Part shown: positions 20,181 through 31,600 of the stretch, piece by piece
Position numbering within the stretch: the first letter of the stretch is position 1
Layout of the letters: each line of letters opens with the position of its first letter
Origin: Sarocladium kiliense
Lineage: Eukaryota; Ascomycota; Sordariomycetes; Hypocreales; Sarocladiaceae
Assembly: GCA_030734395.1 (NCBI GenBank)
Contig: JAUZTG010000012.1
Location: forward strand, 1,116,001-1,180,000
Direction of reading: 5' to 3'
Length of the DNA: 64,000 nucleotides
Translations under genes and position numbers: made by a program
The notes under the pieces: model-generated
The model's input: only the letters and a program-made list of their open reading frames with translations
The model's database searches: none
What the model was told of the DNA's origin: nothing

Positions 20181-20823
20181 TAAGGAGACACGTGCCCGGG
20201 CTGGGCACCAAGGGACGAGATTGCTTCGATCAAGGGCAATCCGCTCTCATGGCAAGGCGTCAGTACAGTACAAAGATGTCAGGACGGACGGACGGGCCCA
20301 GAGCCAGTCATAAAGGGTTGCGAGAACGAGATGGGGGTGGGTACAGGCTCCGGGAATGCGTCTTCTGCGCCACGGAATGTCGTCCGCTAGTCAAGTCGAT
20401 GGAGCCGCGTCTCAGGAGCTTGGCCAATAATAATGTGGTCCGAGAACGAGATCTCGGTCGAGTCATGGATTTAGTGAAGCTTCAGCCCTGTTAGTGGATT
20501 GAACTGTCCGCGAAATGCGACACGCAATCTTTGATACGGGGGGATTGTCCAGGAACTTCTTTTAACGAGAACGAGGTGCAGGCTAGGCAAAAGGGTGGAT
20601 ATGAGAAAGCCGATCAGATGTCGGGTATATATCAGAGGATTGTCCTCCTCTTGCCAAGGACGACGTCAACACAAAACTGCGTCAACACTGCTCTGCCCTT
20701 ACCATCCCCCTACCGAATCGTATATTCCGCCATCTGATTCCAGCCACCAATTGACCGAAAAGGGCGATCGATTTAGGATTCAAAAGCAAGCCAGGCTTTT
20801 GCCCGGGTAGCACTATACTCACC
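20181..20823. promoter_or_regulatory. Shared divergent promoter of the UPC2-like regulator and RTA1 gene
   Basis: 643 bp lie between the two start codons. TCGTATA, the core sterol regulatory element bound by yeast Upc2/Ecm22, is at 20718-20724, 100 bp upstream of the RTA1 ATG. A CGG-N8-CCG pair sits at 20373-20386. A given 7-mer is expected about once per 8 kb on either strand, so one hit is suggestive only. Confidence 0.4.
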
Positions 20824-21822
20824 ATGGCGGGAGAATGGGACAACCTGTACGAGTACAATCCCTCGACCGAAGCTGCAGCTCTCTTCGGTGCCCTCTTCGG
20901 CATTTCAACAGCATGGCACGCCTTCCAACTCTTCAAGGGCCGAACATGGTATTTCATTCCATTTCTACTCGGTGGATTGTGTAAGTTCCAGGTCGACCAT
21001 GTTCAGCCTACGAGCCGTGCAGTAGCTAATGCCGAACTCTTTCTCAGTTGAAACCATTGGCTATGTCGCTCGCGCGATTTCCACCGAAGTGACAGAGACC
21101 GATGCTCACCGACGTCTTTTCACCATACAGACGGTTTTGATCCTCTTGGCCCCTGCAATGTACGCCGCGTCGATCTACATGGTCTTTGGGAGATTGGTCA
21201 GGCGTTTGGACGGAGAAACCCACGTCCTGGTTCGATCGAAGTGGACGACCAAGATCTTTGTCACGGGAGATGTCGTCTCATTCATGACCCAGGGAGCCGG
21301 TATGTGAACTCAACAGCATGACCGATTGTATCCAAAGCTAATAATTGGGAAACAGGTGGTGGCATTCTTGCTACGGCAGACGGCGACAAGTCAAAAAGCG
21401 ACCTTGGCGGCCACCTCATTGTCGGCGGTCTCTGCATCCAGCTCGTCGTCTTCGGATTCTTCATCGTCGTGACCGGGCTTTTCCACCGCAAAATGGCCAA
21501 ATGCCCGACCAGCACCGCCCGCCAGATCAACGCCCCATGGGTTCGCCACATCTACGTCCTGTACGCCGTCAGCGCACTGGTCATGGTGCGATCCATCTTC
21601 CGTACAATTGAGTACATTGAGGGTAGAGGGGGGCATCTTCAGACACATGAGGTGTACTTCTATGTGTTGGACACGGTTCTCATGTTCTTTGTATCGGCGA
21701 TCTACAACATTTTCCACCCTTCGGCTATTCTTCAGCGCGAAAGGAAGTCGGGCATCTCATTGAACAGTACCGATGAGATCGAGCTTGGACAGCATGCTCG
21801 TCACCACTCGGATACGAAATAG
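20824..21822 (+). CDS. RTA1-domain membrane protein (lipid-translocating exporter family)
   Basis: Three exons: 20824-20980, 21048-21299 and 21356-21822, giving 291 residues. The family has seven membrane helices and includes yeast Rta1, Rsb1 and Pug1, linked to sphingoid-base movement, heme or azole and stress resistance. Hallmarks seen: EYNPSTEAAALFGALFGIST at the N terminus, ETIGYVARAIS, the GDVVSFMTQGAGGGI loop spelled across the second intron, VRHIYVLYAVSALVMVRSIF, and YVLDTVLMFFVSAIYNIFHP. The C-terminal tail is short and cytosolic. It pairs divergently with the UPC2-like regulator, a common layout for a regulator and its target. The substrate is not predictable. Confidence 0.9.
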
Positions 21823-21890
21823 ATTCATGCGAGGGAGTATTCTGCTAGGTCTGCGTCTCGCTTCAACAGTTCGACATTCTGAGAAGGGGC

Positions 21891-21917
21891 CCCGGGGGGG
21901 GGGGGGAGGGGGGGAGG
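21891..21917. repeat. Poly-G tract downstream of the RTA1 gene
   Basis: Thirteen Gs, an A, then seven Gs, preceded by GGGGCCCC, about 70 bp past the stop codon. It could form a G-quadruplex in the transcript's 3' end. Such runs are also prone to sequencing length error. Confidence 0.8.
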
Positions 21918-22167
21918 AACACAATCTGATCATTATAGAACATGAACATAGACATTGACGGAGCATCAAAGCTAGCAATCAACATATCTTTTGTCAACTT
22001 TCTGAGCTACGCCAAGAAACCATCATACCCTACCCCTATAGACCATGCCATGGCTCACAATCATGTCAGGCATATTCGCACCAGCGCCGTCACAAAGCGC
22101 AAAGGCGATTTTCAACTTAGCCTCACAAGGCAGTTATTATATCGCTGCAGTGGGCGAACCCTTGGCC

Positions 22168-22518
22168 TTACCAAGTGCAGCCGGTATCTTCCCACCAAGA
22201 GGTTACGCAGCTATTCCAATCCCCACACGATTCGATCTCCGAACTCGTCTCTCTCATGCACCTCCGCTTGCCACTGTCTTCATAGAAGTGTGCACGTGAT
22301 CTACCCCAGTCCATGCAGAACTCCTTGACTCCTGGTATATACGGCACCCGACATCCTTCGTTGGCATTGAAGTCGAAATATCGGCCGTCGTTATAGTACC
22401 AGGTTCCCTGATTGCTGCAGTCGGTAAAGAAGCAGATGGTCGAGATGACCCAGAGATCCGCTTGAACTGTTGCTACAAGGCCTAGGCCGAGCATCCAGGA
22501 CGGCGTGCTAAGACGCAT
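22168..22518 (-). CDS. Small secreted cysteine-rich protein, effector-like
   Basis: An intronless frame of 116 residues from ATG 22518. An in-frame ATG lies upstream (22626), but 22518 is chosen because it places a clean signal peptide first (MRLSTPSWMLGLGLVATVQA, cleavage probably after the last Ala). The mature part of about 96 residues has eight cysteines, suiting four disulfides, and is rich in aromatic residues (GTWYYNDGRYFDF, TSWWEDTGC). No known domain is seen. Small size, secretion signal, even cysteine number and accessory surroundings fit a candidate effector or antimicrobial-type secreted protein. Function unknown. Confidence 0.65.
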   Translation of the reverse strand: MRLSTPSWMLGLGLVATVQADLWVISTICFFTDCSNQGTWYYNDGRYFDFNANEGCRVPYIPGVKEFCMDWGRSRAHFYEDSGKRRCMRETSSEIESCGDWNSCVTSWWEDTGCTW

Positions 22519-23826
22519 TGTCTGAAGGTGTTGATTAGTAGCTGGTAAAGGCTGAAGATCCGGAGAGTGGGATGAATGACATACCATAGAAAGGGCGAAA
22601 GACCTCTCCAGGCCGTCTCTTGTCAAGCTTCTGAATCTGAATCTGCTAGGGCTTGGCTTGACTGGCTTCTTGCGTAAAAGTCAGGATGGGAGTGGATGAC
22701 AGAAAATCTGAGTCGATCTGAGGGAGCTCACTCGAGATTTTATACAGGGCCTGGCTCGCCTCCAGGAGCCAGCGGATGCTTATTACGATACCATTTGCAA
22801 AGGCGTGCGGTGTCTGGCATCCTGGTCAAGAAGTCAAGGGATCAAATGATAAGAGCTGGCCATAGCCTAAAATAAGCTTTCGATCCAACATTAAAGTGAC
22901 CACTCATAGTGCCTCGTCTATCCCAAGGTAGCATTGACAAGAAATTCTAGATCGGCTATTATGCATCATGTTTTCTCTGGCTCCTATTTACACGTTTCGG
23001 GTGGTGAAATGGCGACCTTGTAAGGATTAACCTTGCACTCTTGTATTGATACTTGTATTGTATGATTAGCACTAGACCGGATAAATCACGCATCTGGATG
23101 TTATATCCCTATCTGATTCTCGGGCGGTCGGGCAGGGGTTGCCACACATGCAGAGTTGAAATTTCGGCGAGCGGTCCCGTCCCTCCCGTCCGCGCCTCAG
23201 CCGACATAGCCTCAGCGTGATATCTTCATCAAGCAGATCTTGTAATATTCATGCGACAGGCTGGCGTCTCCCTCCTATACAATTACATCCACAAGGCTCA
23301 AAGCAGGCGCAGCAAATATTGTGCTGGTGCTGAAAGGCACAGTCACATGGGTATTACCCTGGGCAGCCTGCTGTGCCGTGTTCATCTATTTGCTGAAGCC
23401 AGCTAGGACAGACTAGGCGTCTTCCCTCGAGCATGGCATAGGATTGAACCTTGGGGAAGGCAAAAGTCCCCTTTGACTACTAGATCTAGGCTTTGTCGGG
23501 CGTAGCATAATATGCGGGGTAGGACGCTGAGCTGATAACCAGTCAGTGTTGCTAACATTCTCCAGGATCTGTCGGGGGCATGTTACTATTGCGCATGGAG
23601 TGAGAAACGCACTCGGACGAAGACGAACCCTGGGTTGGAGCATGCCATCGCACCCAGGAAGAAGGCGAATTGAACGTCGACATGCAATTTTACGAGCGTC
23701 CACTCTAGTTGGGTTGTAATGAGGTGAGTTAAGAAGAGAGAGGCCATTATGTTAATGCTGTTATTCTCGAAAGATGAAGATGAGATGCCGGAGTATTCTA
23801 GATTTATTTACGACACCAAAGATCTA
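22519..23826. other. Intergenic region of 1.3 kb
   Basis: It contains the upstream region of the small secreted protein gene and the downstream flank of the ankyrin gene. Short frames (for example minus 23413-23703) show no domain. Nothing else is seen. Confidence 0.4.
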
Positions 23827-25440
23827 TCAACTCTCTGGAGTGTTCTCGGACTCAAAGTAGGGCCTCAAAAGCTCGTACGATTGGCCAAAGCGGTAAGATT
23901 TGACCCATTCCCATGGTGTCTCGGACTCAGTACCATCTGGAGCGTAGTTGTTCATCAGCATCGCTAAGATCTCCTTCTCGCCGTGCTCGGCAGCGACGGT
24001 GATAGCGTCCCAGATATGCTCTCGCCGGACCTTGGCAGAATCGAACTTCGCCTCCAGGAACAATATGACCGTGGCAATGCGCCCTTGCTTAGAGGCGATG
24101 ACAAGGGGTCGTTCGTCCGTCCAGCAGTCCATGTAGACATCCGCGCCGTGGTCGACGAGCATCTGTATTACTGAATGGGCGCGGTCGTTGTCGCTACTGA
24201 AGCCGTATAGTGTAGAGTGGAGGGTCCTGTTGTCCGCGTTAGGATCCGCATTATTCTCGACGAGAATCCTCAACACGTCTTCATGTCCTCCCTCCGCTGC
24301 CCTGCTGATTGCGGTAAGATTCTCAGCCTCATCTTGGGCATCCACGTCTGCCCCTGCATCGATAAGCTCGGCCACGATGCTTTGGTGGCCGCTAATCGCT
24401 GCATGCAAAAGCGGCGTGAACTGTTCTTCGTCTTCCGCATTCGAGTCCGCCCCATGCTCTAGGAGGAGACGTACACACGCCTCGTGACCCTGCTCCGAAG
24501 CGACCATGAGAGCTGTCCACTGGTTCGCGTCTCTGCAGTCAACATCAGCCCCGTTATCGAGGAGAAGAGACATAATGTCGGCATGTCCATGTGAGGCGGC
24601 ATGCATCAACGGAGTTTGTAACTCTGCATCCTGCGTATTCGGGTCTGCTTTCCATTCCAGTAGGACAGACGCGACTTCGTCGTATCCATTCTCCGCAGCA
24701 AGGGACAGTGGTGTCTGACTCTTCTCATCCTTGGTGCCGACGCTGATTCCAGCTTCTAGACGGCTCTTGACAATATCAAGACGGCCATCCCTCGCAGCGC
24801 GCAAGAGACCTGTTTCTTGATCAAGATCCTGGTATGGGTCGTTCTCTTCCGTTCTGAGAGATGACATAGCATCCTCCCAGATGTCACCTGAACTTCTTGG
24901 ATCATCACGTGCCATGCGTTTTGACAATAGGTTCGCTATCTCGCCATGGTCTTCCCTCACCGCATACATCAGTGGTGTCATGGCGTAGCCGTCCACCAGG
25001 TGCGCAGTGGCGTTGTGCAGCAACAGCAGCTTGACAGCCTTGACGTGCCCCAGTCTTGCTGCCACGGTGAGGGGCGTGAAGAACTTGCTAGAGTGACTTT
25101 TCACGTCTGGATCCGCCCCTGCGTTCAGCAGGAGCGCTAATAGTTTGTTGTTATTGCCTGCTCGGCATGCTAGGAGCAATGGCGTTTCCCCCTGGTTGTC
25201 TCGGCTGTCGATGTGAGCACCCGCCTCGAGCAAGCTTTCTGCGATTTTGGCGTCCGAGATAGTGAAGGCCATATGAAGGGCCGACCTGCCATGAATTGGC
25301 TCGGCAGAATTGACGTCGGCGCCGCGAGAGATGAGCAGTTGCACAACATCCTGGCGGCGGCCAAGAATCGCCCATTGGAGGAGTGTGCGCTGGTGCTCGA
25401 AGTCTCGCGGTGTTGACATGCATGCCAGCATCCAGCTCAC
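23827..25440 (-). CDS. Ankyrin-repeat protein
   Basis: An intronless minus-strand frame of 537 residues made almost entirely of about fourteen ankyrin repeats, for example TPLMHAASHGHADIMSLLL, WTALMVASEQGHEACVRLLL and TPLLHAAISGHQSIVAELI. Ankyrin stacks bind other proteins; no catalytic domain is present. The first repeat begins almost at the start codon. Just upstream, a different frame starting at ATG 25513 encodes ELIVLVAATRNLATLTREL and DAGMHVN, which look like the missing first helices, and meets the main frame near 25403-25420. A one-base frameshift, real or a sequence error, would fuse them. As written the start is one of the Met codons at or just after 25440. Confidence 0.8.
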   Translation of the reverse strand: MSWMLACMSTPRDFEHQRTLLQWAILGRRQDVVQLLISRGADVNSAEPIHGRSALHMAFTISDAKIAESLLEAGAHIDSRDNQGETPLLLACRAGNNNKLLALLLNAGADPDVKSHSSKFFTPLTVAARLGHVKAVKLLLLHNATAHLVDGYAMTPLMYAVREDHGEIANLLSKRMARDDPRSSGDIWEDAMSSLRTEENDPYQDLDQETGLLRAARDGRLDIVKSRLEAGISVGTKDEKSQTPLSLAAENGYDEVASVLLEWKADPNTQDAELQTPLMHAASHGHADIMSLLLDNGADVDCRDANQWTALMVASEQGHEACVRLLLEHGADSNAEDEEQFTPLLHAAISGHQSIVAELIDAGADVDAQDEAENLTAISRAAEGGHEDVLRILVENNADPNADNRTLHSTLYGFSSDNDRAHSVIQMLVDHGADVYMDCWTDERPLVIASKQGRIATVILFLEAKFDSAKVRREHIWDAITVAAEHGEKEILAMLMNNYAPDGTESETPWEWVKSYRFGQSYELLRPYFESENTPES

Positions 25441-25867
25441 GGGTCAGTGTTGCTAGGTTTCTTGTCGCTGCGACGAGTACGATAAGCTCGTCTTCGTGAT
25501 CTGGTTTTACCATCGTGATCCGCAGGTCCCATAGTCTCCGGGGCAGAACCTAAGATCATTGCCCAGGCATCCGGTTTCGCCTAAAGAAAAAGGGAGAAAT
25601 GTAAACAGGCCATGGTCTTGCAGTCTTTTCTTGTCACTTCAGAAATATAAAATAGACTTCCTGGGTCGTGCACAATGGTACCGCGCGTGGGGCGAGAGTC
25701 TGCGGTATATATTTAGTCTTTTGTAAAAGTGCAACGTTGGAAGCGAAAGACAAACTCTAAATCAGCTAACTTAACACATATTCTTCTACATAGGCTGTCT
25801 CGGTATTGCCTTCAGGGGTTTCTCCCGAGGATCTGATCTTTTTGTCTATGTGTGTGCCGTGGCGAGT
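25441..25867. other. Intergenic region upstream of the ankyrin gene
   Basis: Includes the short N-terminal-like frame (25513 to about 25410) described with the ankyrin gene. Otherwise nothing recognisable. Confidence 0.35.
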
Positions 25868-26311
25868 CTACAAGAGATGGTCAGACACACACCCAGAATC
25901 GAGAACTTGATCAACTATCGTAAGCAACGCGTAAGTTTTCGCGATATGATGTCGTAGGGAAATACCTGCTACAACAGTCTCGCCATCCTGCCATTGGAAC
26001 CGACAGAGTCGACACCCTGGGTAAGCCAGGCAAACATACCCTTGCATGCTGTCTTTGGCTAACATTCCGCGTTGCCTGACCTGACTCACGGACTGTGCAC
26101 AGAGGCGGTTATCATTGGACAAATGGAGACGATCCCGACTTGGGTCTGTAGTAGAGCAACTCTTGAATGCAATACGATGGTGTATGCAGTAATCTAATGT
26201 GATGATATGCTTGCACAAATTGCAGCCAGGGCCTTCGTCTTCGATGACGACCAAGTTTACCTTACATGAAAAGTATATTCTGTTATGATGTATATTCACT
26301 GGACGTGACAT
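25868..26311 (-). CDS. Hypothetical protein, cysteine-rich
   Basis: An ATG-started minus-strand frame of 147 residues beginning 60 bp past the MFS stop codon, on the same strand. It contains paired cysteines (GCNLCKHIITLDYC, CLAYPGCRLC) that could bind metal, but no family is recognised and the spacing to the MFS gene is tight. It could be a chance frame in the MFS 3' UTR. Confidence 0.3.
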   Translation of the reverse strand: MSRPVNIHHNRIYFSCKVNLVVIEDEGPGCNLCKHIITLDYCIHHRIAFKSCSTTDPSRDRLHLSNDNRLCAQSVSQVRQRGMLAKDSMQGYVCLAYPGCRLCRFQWQDGETVVAGISLRHHIAKTYALLTIVDQVLDSGCVSDHLL

Positions 26312-26371
26312 AATGCATGGGAGACACGTTGCGTCATTATCTAAAATGCTATGTCGGCAATACTAATCGTC

Positions 26372-28028
26372 TTATGAACCGGCCTCATCTACTCGTTCAG
26401 GTACCTTTGGGAGAAGCCACCAGCATATGCCTCCGCTCGCTATAAGGCCAAGAATCACTGGCTGTAGCACCTGTACTCCCGCTCGAGTGGCTATGATTCC
26501 TGTCAGGGACGGGAAGATAGCTGCGCCGGCCTGGGCGAGCACGAAGATGAAGCCTAGGATTATAGGTCAGCACATATTTGGGACGAAATCGCAATCAATC
26601 CGCAGCCGCTTGGTCATGATCATGACGGGATATGCGAAGGACAAGAGAAGACACTTACCTAAAGCTGTGGACTGAATCTTACGGGGGAACATTCTGGATG
26701 CGACGCTCATGCCGGTTGCGAAGAAAGGGCCGAAGAAGAATCCCATGAGAGCGAAAGCCGTCACACTCGCAATGACGTTCGGAACGAGCCAGAAGAGCAG
26801 CTGCAGAACCAAGCAGATGAGACAGAGATAGAGTATAGACCGCTGTTCGCCAAAGCGGTGGGTTGGTTCAGCCAGGAGCAGACGCCCGAGAAAGAGGCCG
26901 CCCCAGAAGCCTGTCGGTACGTATCCCATCTGGTCAAGGGCGCCGTTGCGGTGTGCAACTAGATACTCGACGACCCAGCCTGTATAGCGTGTGGTGTTAG
27001 TAAGGTATAGGCAAACTATGATGAGGATCGCGCGCTCAAAAGGCAGTGTGGATGGAGAGCACGGGGAGGAGTCAATAACTTACCACCGGCAGCAGACCAT
27101 GCGCCGCAATTGAAGAGATAGAAGCCGCCGATGAGCCATAAGTTCTTCAACTTCAAGAGCTGCCCAATCTCTGCAAGAGCCTCCTTGTTGCGTCGTTGCT
27201 GGCGGGTTTCTAAATCGGTCTCAGCTGTAGCCGCTGTTTGTGAAGTTGTAGGCTCGCGGTTCTTCCATTGCTTCAACGGGTTCTCAAACGCAATAAGCAT
27301 GCCGATGAGATTGAGGGCATGGATCCCAATGAGCGGGAAGTACGCCATTCTCCAGGCCTCAATGCCAATCGTAGTTTGATCTCCCGATCCCGTCGCCGTT
27401 GCGACTGCTGTGGCAATGATTGGTCCAATGAGGCAGCCCAGGGCGAACATGGCATGGATGAAGCTGAGACAGCGGTGGGCATCTGGCAGTCCACCTGCCC
27501 AGGCGTTCGCGTGCGAGTCCTGGTAGGCCATTCCAACTGCCTGGACGCCAAAGCTGATGAAGAAGAGGGGTTGAGGAGCCCAGGGACGAAGACATTGCGC
27601 CAGAAGCTGGAGAGTTGCGCCCAAGCTTAGAAGCGCTGAGAAAGAGAGGTTGGCAGCCAGCAAAGGGTTGGTGGCTGCCGCGATGAGCCATCCAGCGAAG
27701 ATACAGGCATAGCTGAGTCCCCATGGTATTAGTACCGCTCTCTAAAGCGTTGTGCAAAGGTGTGAGATACATACATTGCGGCTACCTCGCCGGTGCCAAT
27801 GGTGAAAGACTGGATAATATACGGGAGGAGGGGTCCCAGGGTAGCGCTGTCGATGCCAGCGCAGAGAAAAGAGAAGCCTGCCGCGGCCAGTCTGAGCTTT
27901 GGGATTGGCGCCTTGTTGGACTGCCTCTGTGTCTCTGGGCTCCCGGTTTGAGAACCGAGAGTGCTCAGCTCGATGCCGGTGGCGTGGGCCGGCTCAGGCC
28001 TGGTAACGGTCATGGTTTCGGAGGCCAT
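26372..28028 (-). CDS. Major facilitator superfamily transporter
   Basis: Four exons on the minus strand: 28028-27775, 27712-27084, 26979-26659 and 26553-26372, with introns of 62, 104 and 105 nt, giving 461 residues. About twelve helices are seen in two six-helix halves separated by a charged loop (NREPTTSQTAATAETDLETRQQRR). Helix-like stretches include RLAAAGFSFLCAGIDSATLG, FFISFGVQAVGMAYQD, MAYFPLIGIHALNLIGMLIAF, LILYLCLICLVLQLLFWLV-type segments and FALMGFFFGPFFATGMS. The order and the conserved splice joins (for example EVAAI/YACIFAGW and STALG/FIFVLAQAG) support the model. It resembles fungal MFS permeases of the sugar/fucose-like branch; the substrate is not inferable. Confidence 0.85.
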
Positions 28029-28666
28029 GTTGAAGTCCGCAGCGCATCAGACGGTGCAGCGTGCTCATCCAAGGTAATCTGAAGGAGGAAGTCTATCGGC
28101 TCCGCGCGCTGGTTGTGCGGGATCTGGGGTTTAAGTGGTGGTGCCCAGGTGAGTCAGTAAGCACTACTACGCTGGGATTCATCGCCAAGAAACCCGAAGC
28201 CTCAGAGTGAGCACAAGGTCTGGCAGAAGAGCAACCCCACCTAGCTCGAGCTCTGTCGGAGGCGCCCCGATGGTGCATTGGCCAACGACAAGTAGTGACA
28301 TGAGTGTCACTGGATGAGCTGTGCGTAGGGACAATATGATTAGACATATCGACAAATTGAAGAATTTCGCGAGGTCAGGTTATGCTCGGAGTCTTGATGA
28401 ACTTAGTTTCAAACAATGAGATTTACTGTCTATTGTCTATGTGCGATGTGGATGTAAATGCAACGACAGAGTATGAAAAAGTCACGTTGTGTGATTATTT
28501 GCGATGCCATGTCGGCACGCAATGTATATGTCCAATCCAATCCGATCCAAAAAAAAAAAAAGCAAACACCGTAGAAATGCATGATCATCATTCTCTCTCA
28601 CTTCTGCAAGGCTGCAGTAGTCATTCAAGTTGTCACCAACTTGACTCGTGCCACATCACCATCCCC
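28029..28666. other. Region between the MFS and ABC genes
   Basis: Both neighbours are on the minus strand, so this holds the MFS promoter and the ABC 3' flank. A 13-A run lies at 28549-28561. No gene seen. Confidence 0.5.
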
Positions 28667-31600
28667 TTACTCCTGCTTCTTCTTACCCTTCTTCCCCTTG
28701 GGCATCCGAGCAAGCCAGTAGAAGAAGACGGCAGCGACAATGTTAAACGCAATAAAAGCCATGCCAATGCCGAAATCTCGCCACCTGTTGTCGTAGTTGG
28801 AGTTGATCTGGGTCAAGAAGGTGTTGGTCGTCGAGACAGGGCAGTACTCGCACTCGCTCTCCGCATTCTCGTTTAGCAGATACCCGCCAGCCTGAGAAAT
28901 GAAATCGCCGAGGTATTCGCTGCAAGACTGGTTGCTCGGAGGGATGATCTTCACATACTCGTTGGAGCTGCATGTGACGTCCACGTTCGCGAGGCCGGTC
29001 GATAACACCGCCGACACCCAATACGTGAATGGTGACACTCGATACATGAAGATCCAGAACTTTGGAAGCGTATTTGGACCGGCTAGCACACCGCAGAAAA
29101 GCAGACACATGTTGAAAAGAACGTTGGCCATGTTGCCACCGGCTTCAGCTGTGTCAACGAGGGCGATACAGGCGTGGGCGAAGGTGCAGGTGAAGACCAG
29201 GAACTGCCAGAAGAGCAGCCACATGAGACCGGACCGTTCGGTACCTTGACCTGCGGCATTGGCATTGTTGTTAAAACCAACGGGGTAATAGGTGCACAAA
29301 AACATGACCAGAGACATGAGTGTGTTCCAGGGGATCTCGACAATGATCTGAGACAGCATGAAGATCTTCCAGCTGTAAGTCTTGGAAGGCCGCTCACGAA
29401 CCTCATAAAGGGAACGCTGGACAACGAAATGAGGCATCTGCTGCTGCACAAGCTGACCGAAGATAGTGAGAATGTTGAAGATGGCGAACATTTGGTTCTG
29501 AAGACCTTGGATGCTGAGAGGGGCATCGAGGAAAACGAGACCAATGAACAGTGAAACACCAAGACAGAGAGCGAATTTCGAGTAGATGTACGAGGGAGTG
29601 CGCCAGTATTGCTCAAACACACGCTTTGTGACAACGAGCAGCTGGGACCAGAGCGGTGCAGCGAACTCATCATACTCGCGCTTATCAGCATCGGAGCGGT
29701 CAACCTCAGTAGTCTGGCCGTTCGCCTTGAGCTGATCAAGCTCCCTCTGAACCTCAGCGAATTCAGGGCTGTTACGCCAAGCCTGGTGCCAGTCGACGTC
29801 GGTGTGAGATCCTGGTGCAGCTCCAATAGCCTCAAGCATCCACTCAGCGGGGTTGGCACCAGGGGGGCACTTGGGTGCGCCTTCACGCTCGAAGTAGGAA
29901 GTCATGGCGTGGGAGTTCTCGCCAATATCGCCAAAGTAAACAGTCTTGCCACCCTTGGCGAGGAAGAGGAGTCGATCGAACCGCTGGAAGAGCATAGCTG
30001 AGGGCTGGTGGATAGTGCAGAGAATAGACTGGCCAGCCTTGGACAGCTTCTCAAGCAGATCGAGAATAGCCCAAGAGGTTTGCGAATCAAGACCGGAAGT
30101 AGGCTCGTCGACGAAGAGAAGCAGCGGGGGCTTAGCGGCCAGTTCAACACCGATGGTCAGGCGCTTACGCTGTTCAACGTTGAGACCCTCGCCGAGAACA
30201 CCGATGACAGCATCAGCGTATTGCTCCATATCCAGTAGCTTAATAACCTCATCAACGTAGGCGACCTTCTCGGCGTAGGGGGTGCTCTCGGGCTGACGGA
30301 GGAGGGCGCTGAACTTAAGAGCCTCACGGACAGTGCTGGTCTCGAGGTGAAGATCCTGCTGTTGAACGTAACCGGTCTTGCGCTGGAAGGACTCGTCGCG
30401 AAGCTTGCCGTCAACAAGCATCTCACCAGTGATGACACCAGCAGAGAGACGATCGGCCAGAGCATCGAGAAGAGTGGTCTTACCAGCACCAGAGACACCC
30501 ATAAGAGCAGTGAGAGTTCCAGGCTTAACCCAGCCGTCAACGTGGTCGAGAATGCGGCGGGTCTCCTTCTTGATCTTAACATCGTAGCAGACATTATTCC
30601 AGTGGAAGATACTGGTGGAACCCTTGAAGTTACCACGGTCCTCAGTAATCTTGCTCTTGGTCTTCTCCATCACAGCGACAGGTCCGGAAGTCATGGCCTC
30701 AGGGTCGTTCTTAGACTTGGCCAGGGCGGGAAGGTGACCGCGACGGAAAACGAGAACCTCACCCTTGGACTTCTTGGCGGAGATGTACTCAGTCGCCAGG
30801 AAGTAGACGAGATGGTTGAAGAGCGCGAAGGCGATGACGAGACCGACATTGCGCCACTTGTGGCCAACGGTGTAGCCGTACAGAGAGTCGATGTAGGCGC
30901 TGCCTTCCACGTAAGTCTGACCAGGGACGGATCCAATGGTGTTGCAAGCACGGTTGTCGAGGGATACATCAGCATATGCACCCGCAACTGGCGGGACGAG
31001 TGTGTCGCACTCGTAGCGGCGACCATCGTACTCATTGATCATGAGAGCCTCGAAACCGTACGCGACAGGGTTGACATAGTTGATCCAGCGGCACCAGCCC
31101 AGCATGTACTGCACAGGAATAACGAAACCGGTGAAGATAACCATGGCAAGGATCAGGACGGAAGCGGGTACCATGGCCTGTGACAGTGTGCGAGACAGAG
31201 ACGCCATGGACCGGAAGAGACCAGACATGGCCATGACCATGAGGAACGAGACGAAGAGATAGAAGAAGAACGGACCCGGGGCGCGGTTCAAGTTGGTCAT
31301 GAAGTAGAAAGCCAGGTTAGTCAGAAGACTGTTTGTGATCTTGTACGGCATGTCCACGAGGACCGAGGAGAAAGCCTCAGCTGATGCATGGTAAAAGCCA
31401 TAGCGGGCCTGCTTTTCGACGATGGGACGTTGGGCGTACTGGGTGAGAATCTCGAGGGCACTGGAGAAGGCGTTCATCAGCACAGCAACGAACAGAACGG
31501 CGCTGCGCTGGAAGAAGCTCGAGGTTGTCTCGGACAGATTGTAGAACAGGGAGGAGATGATGAGCAGCATGCTTGTGTTGGCGATCAGGGCGAAGACGGT

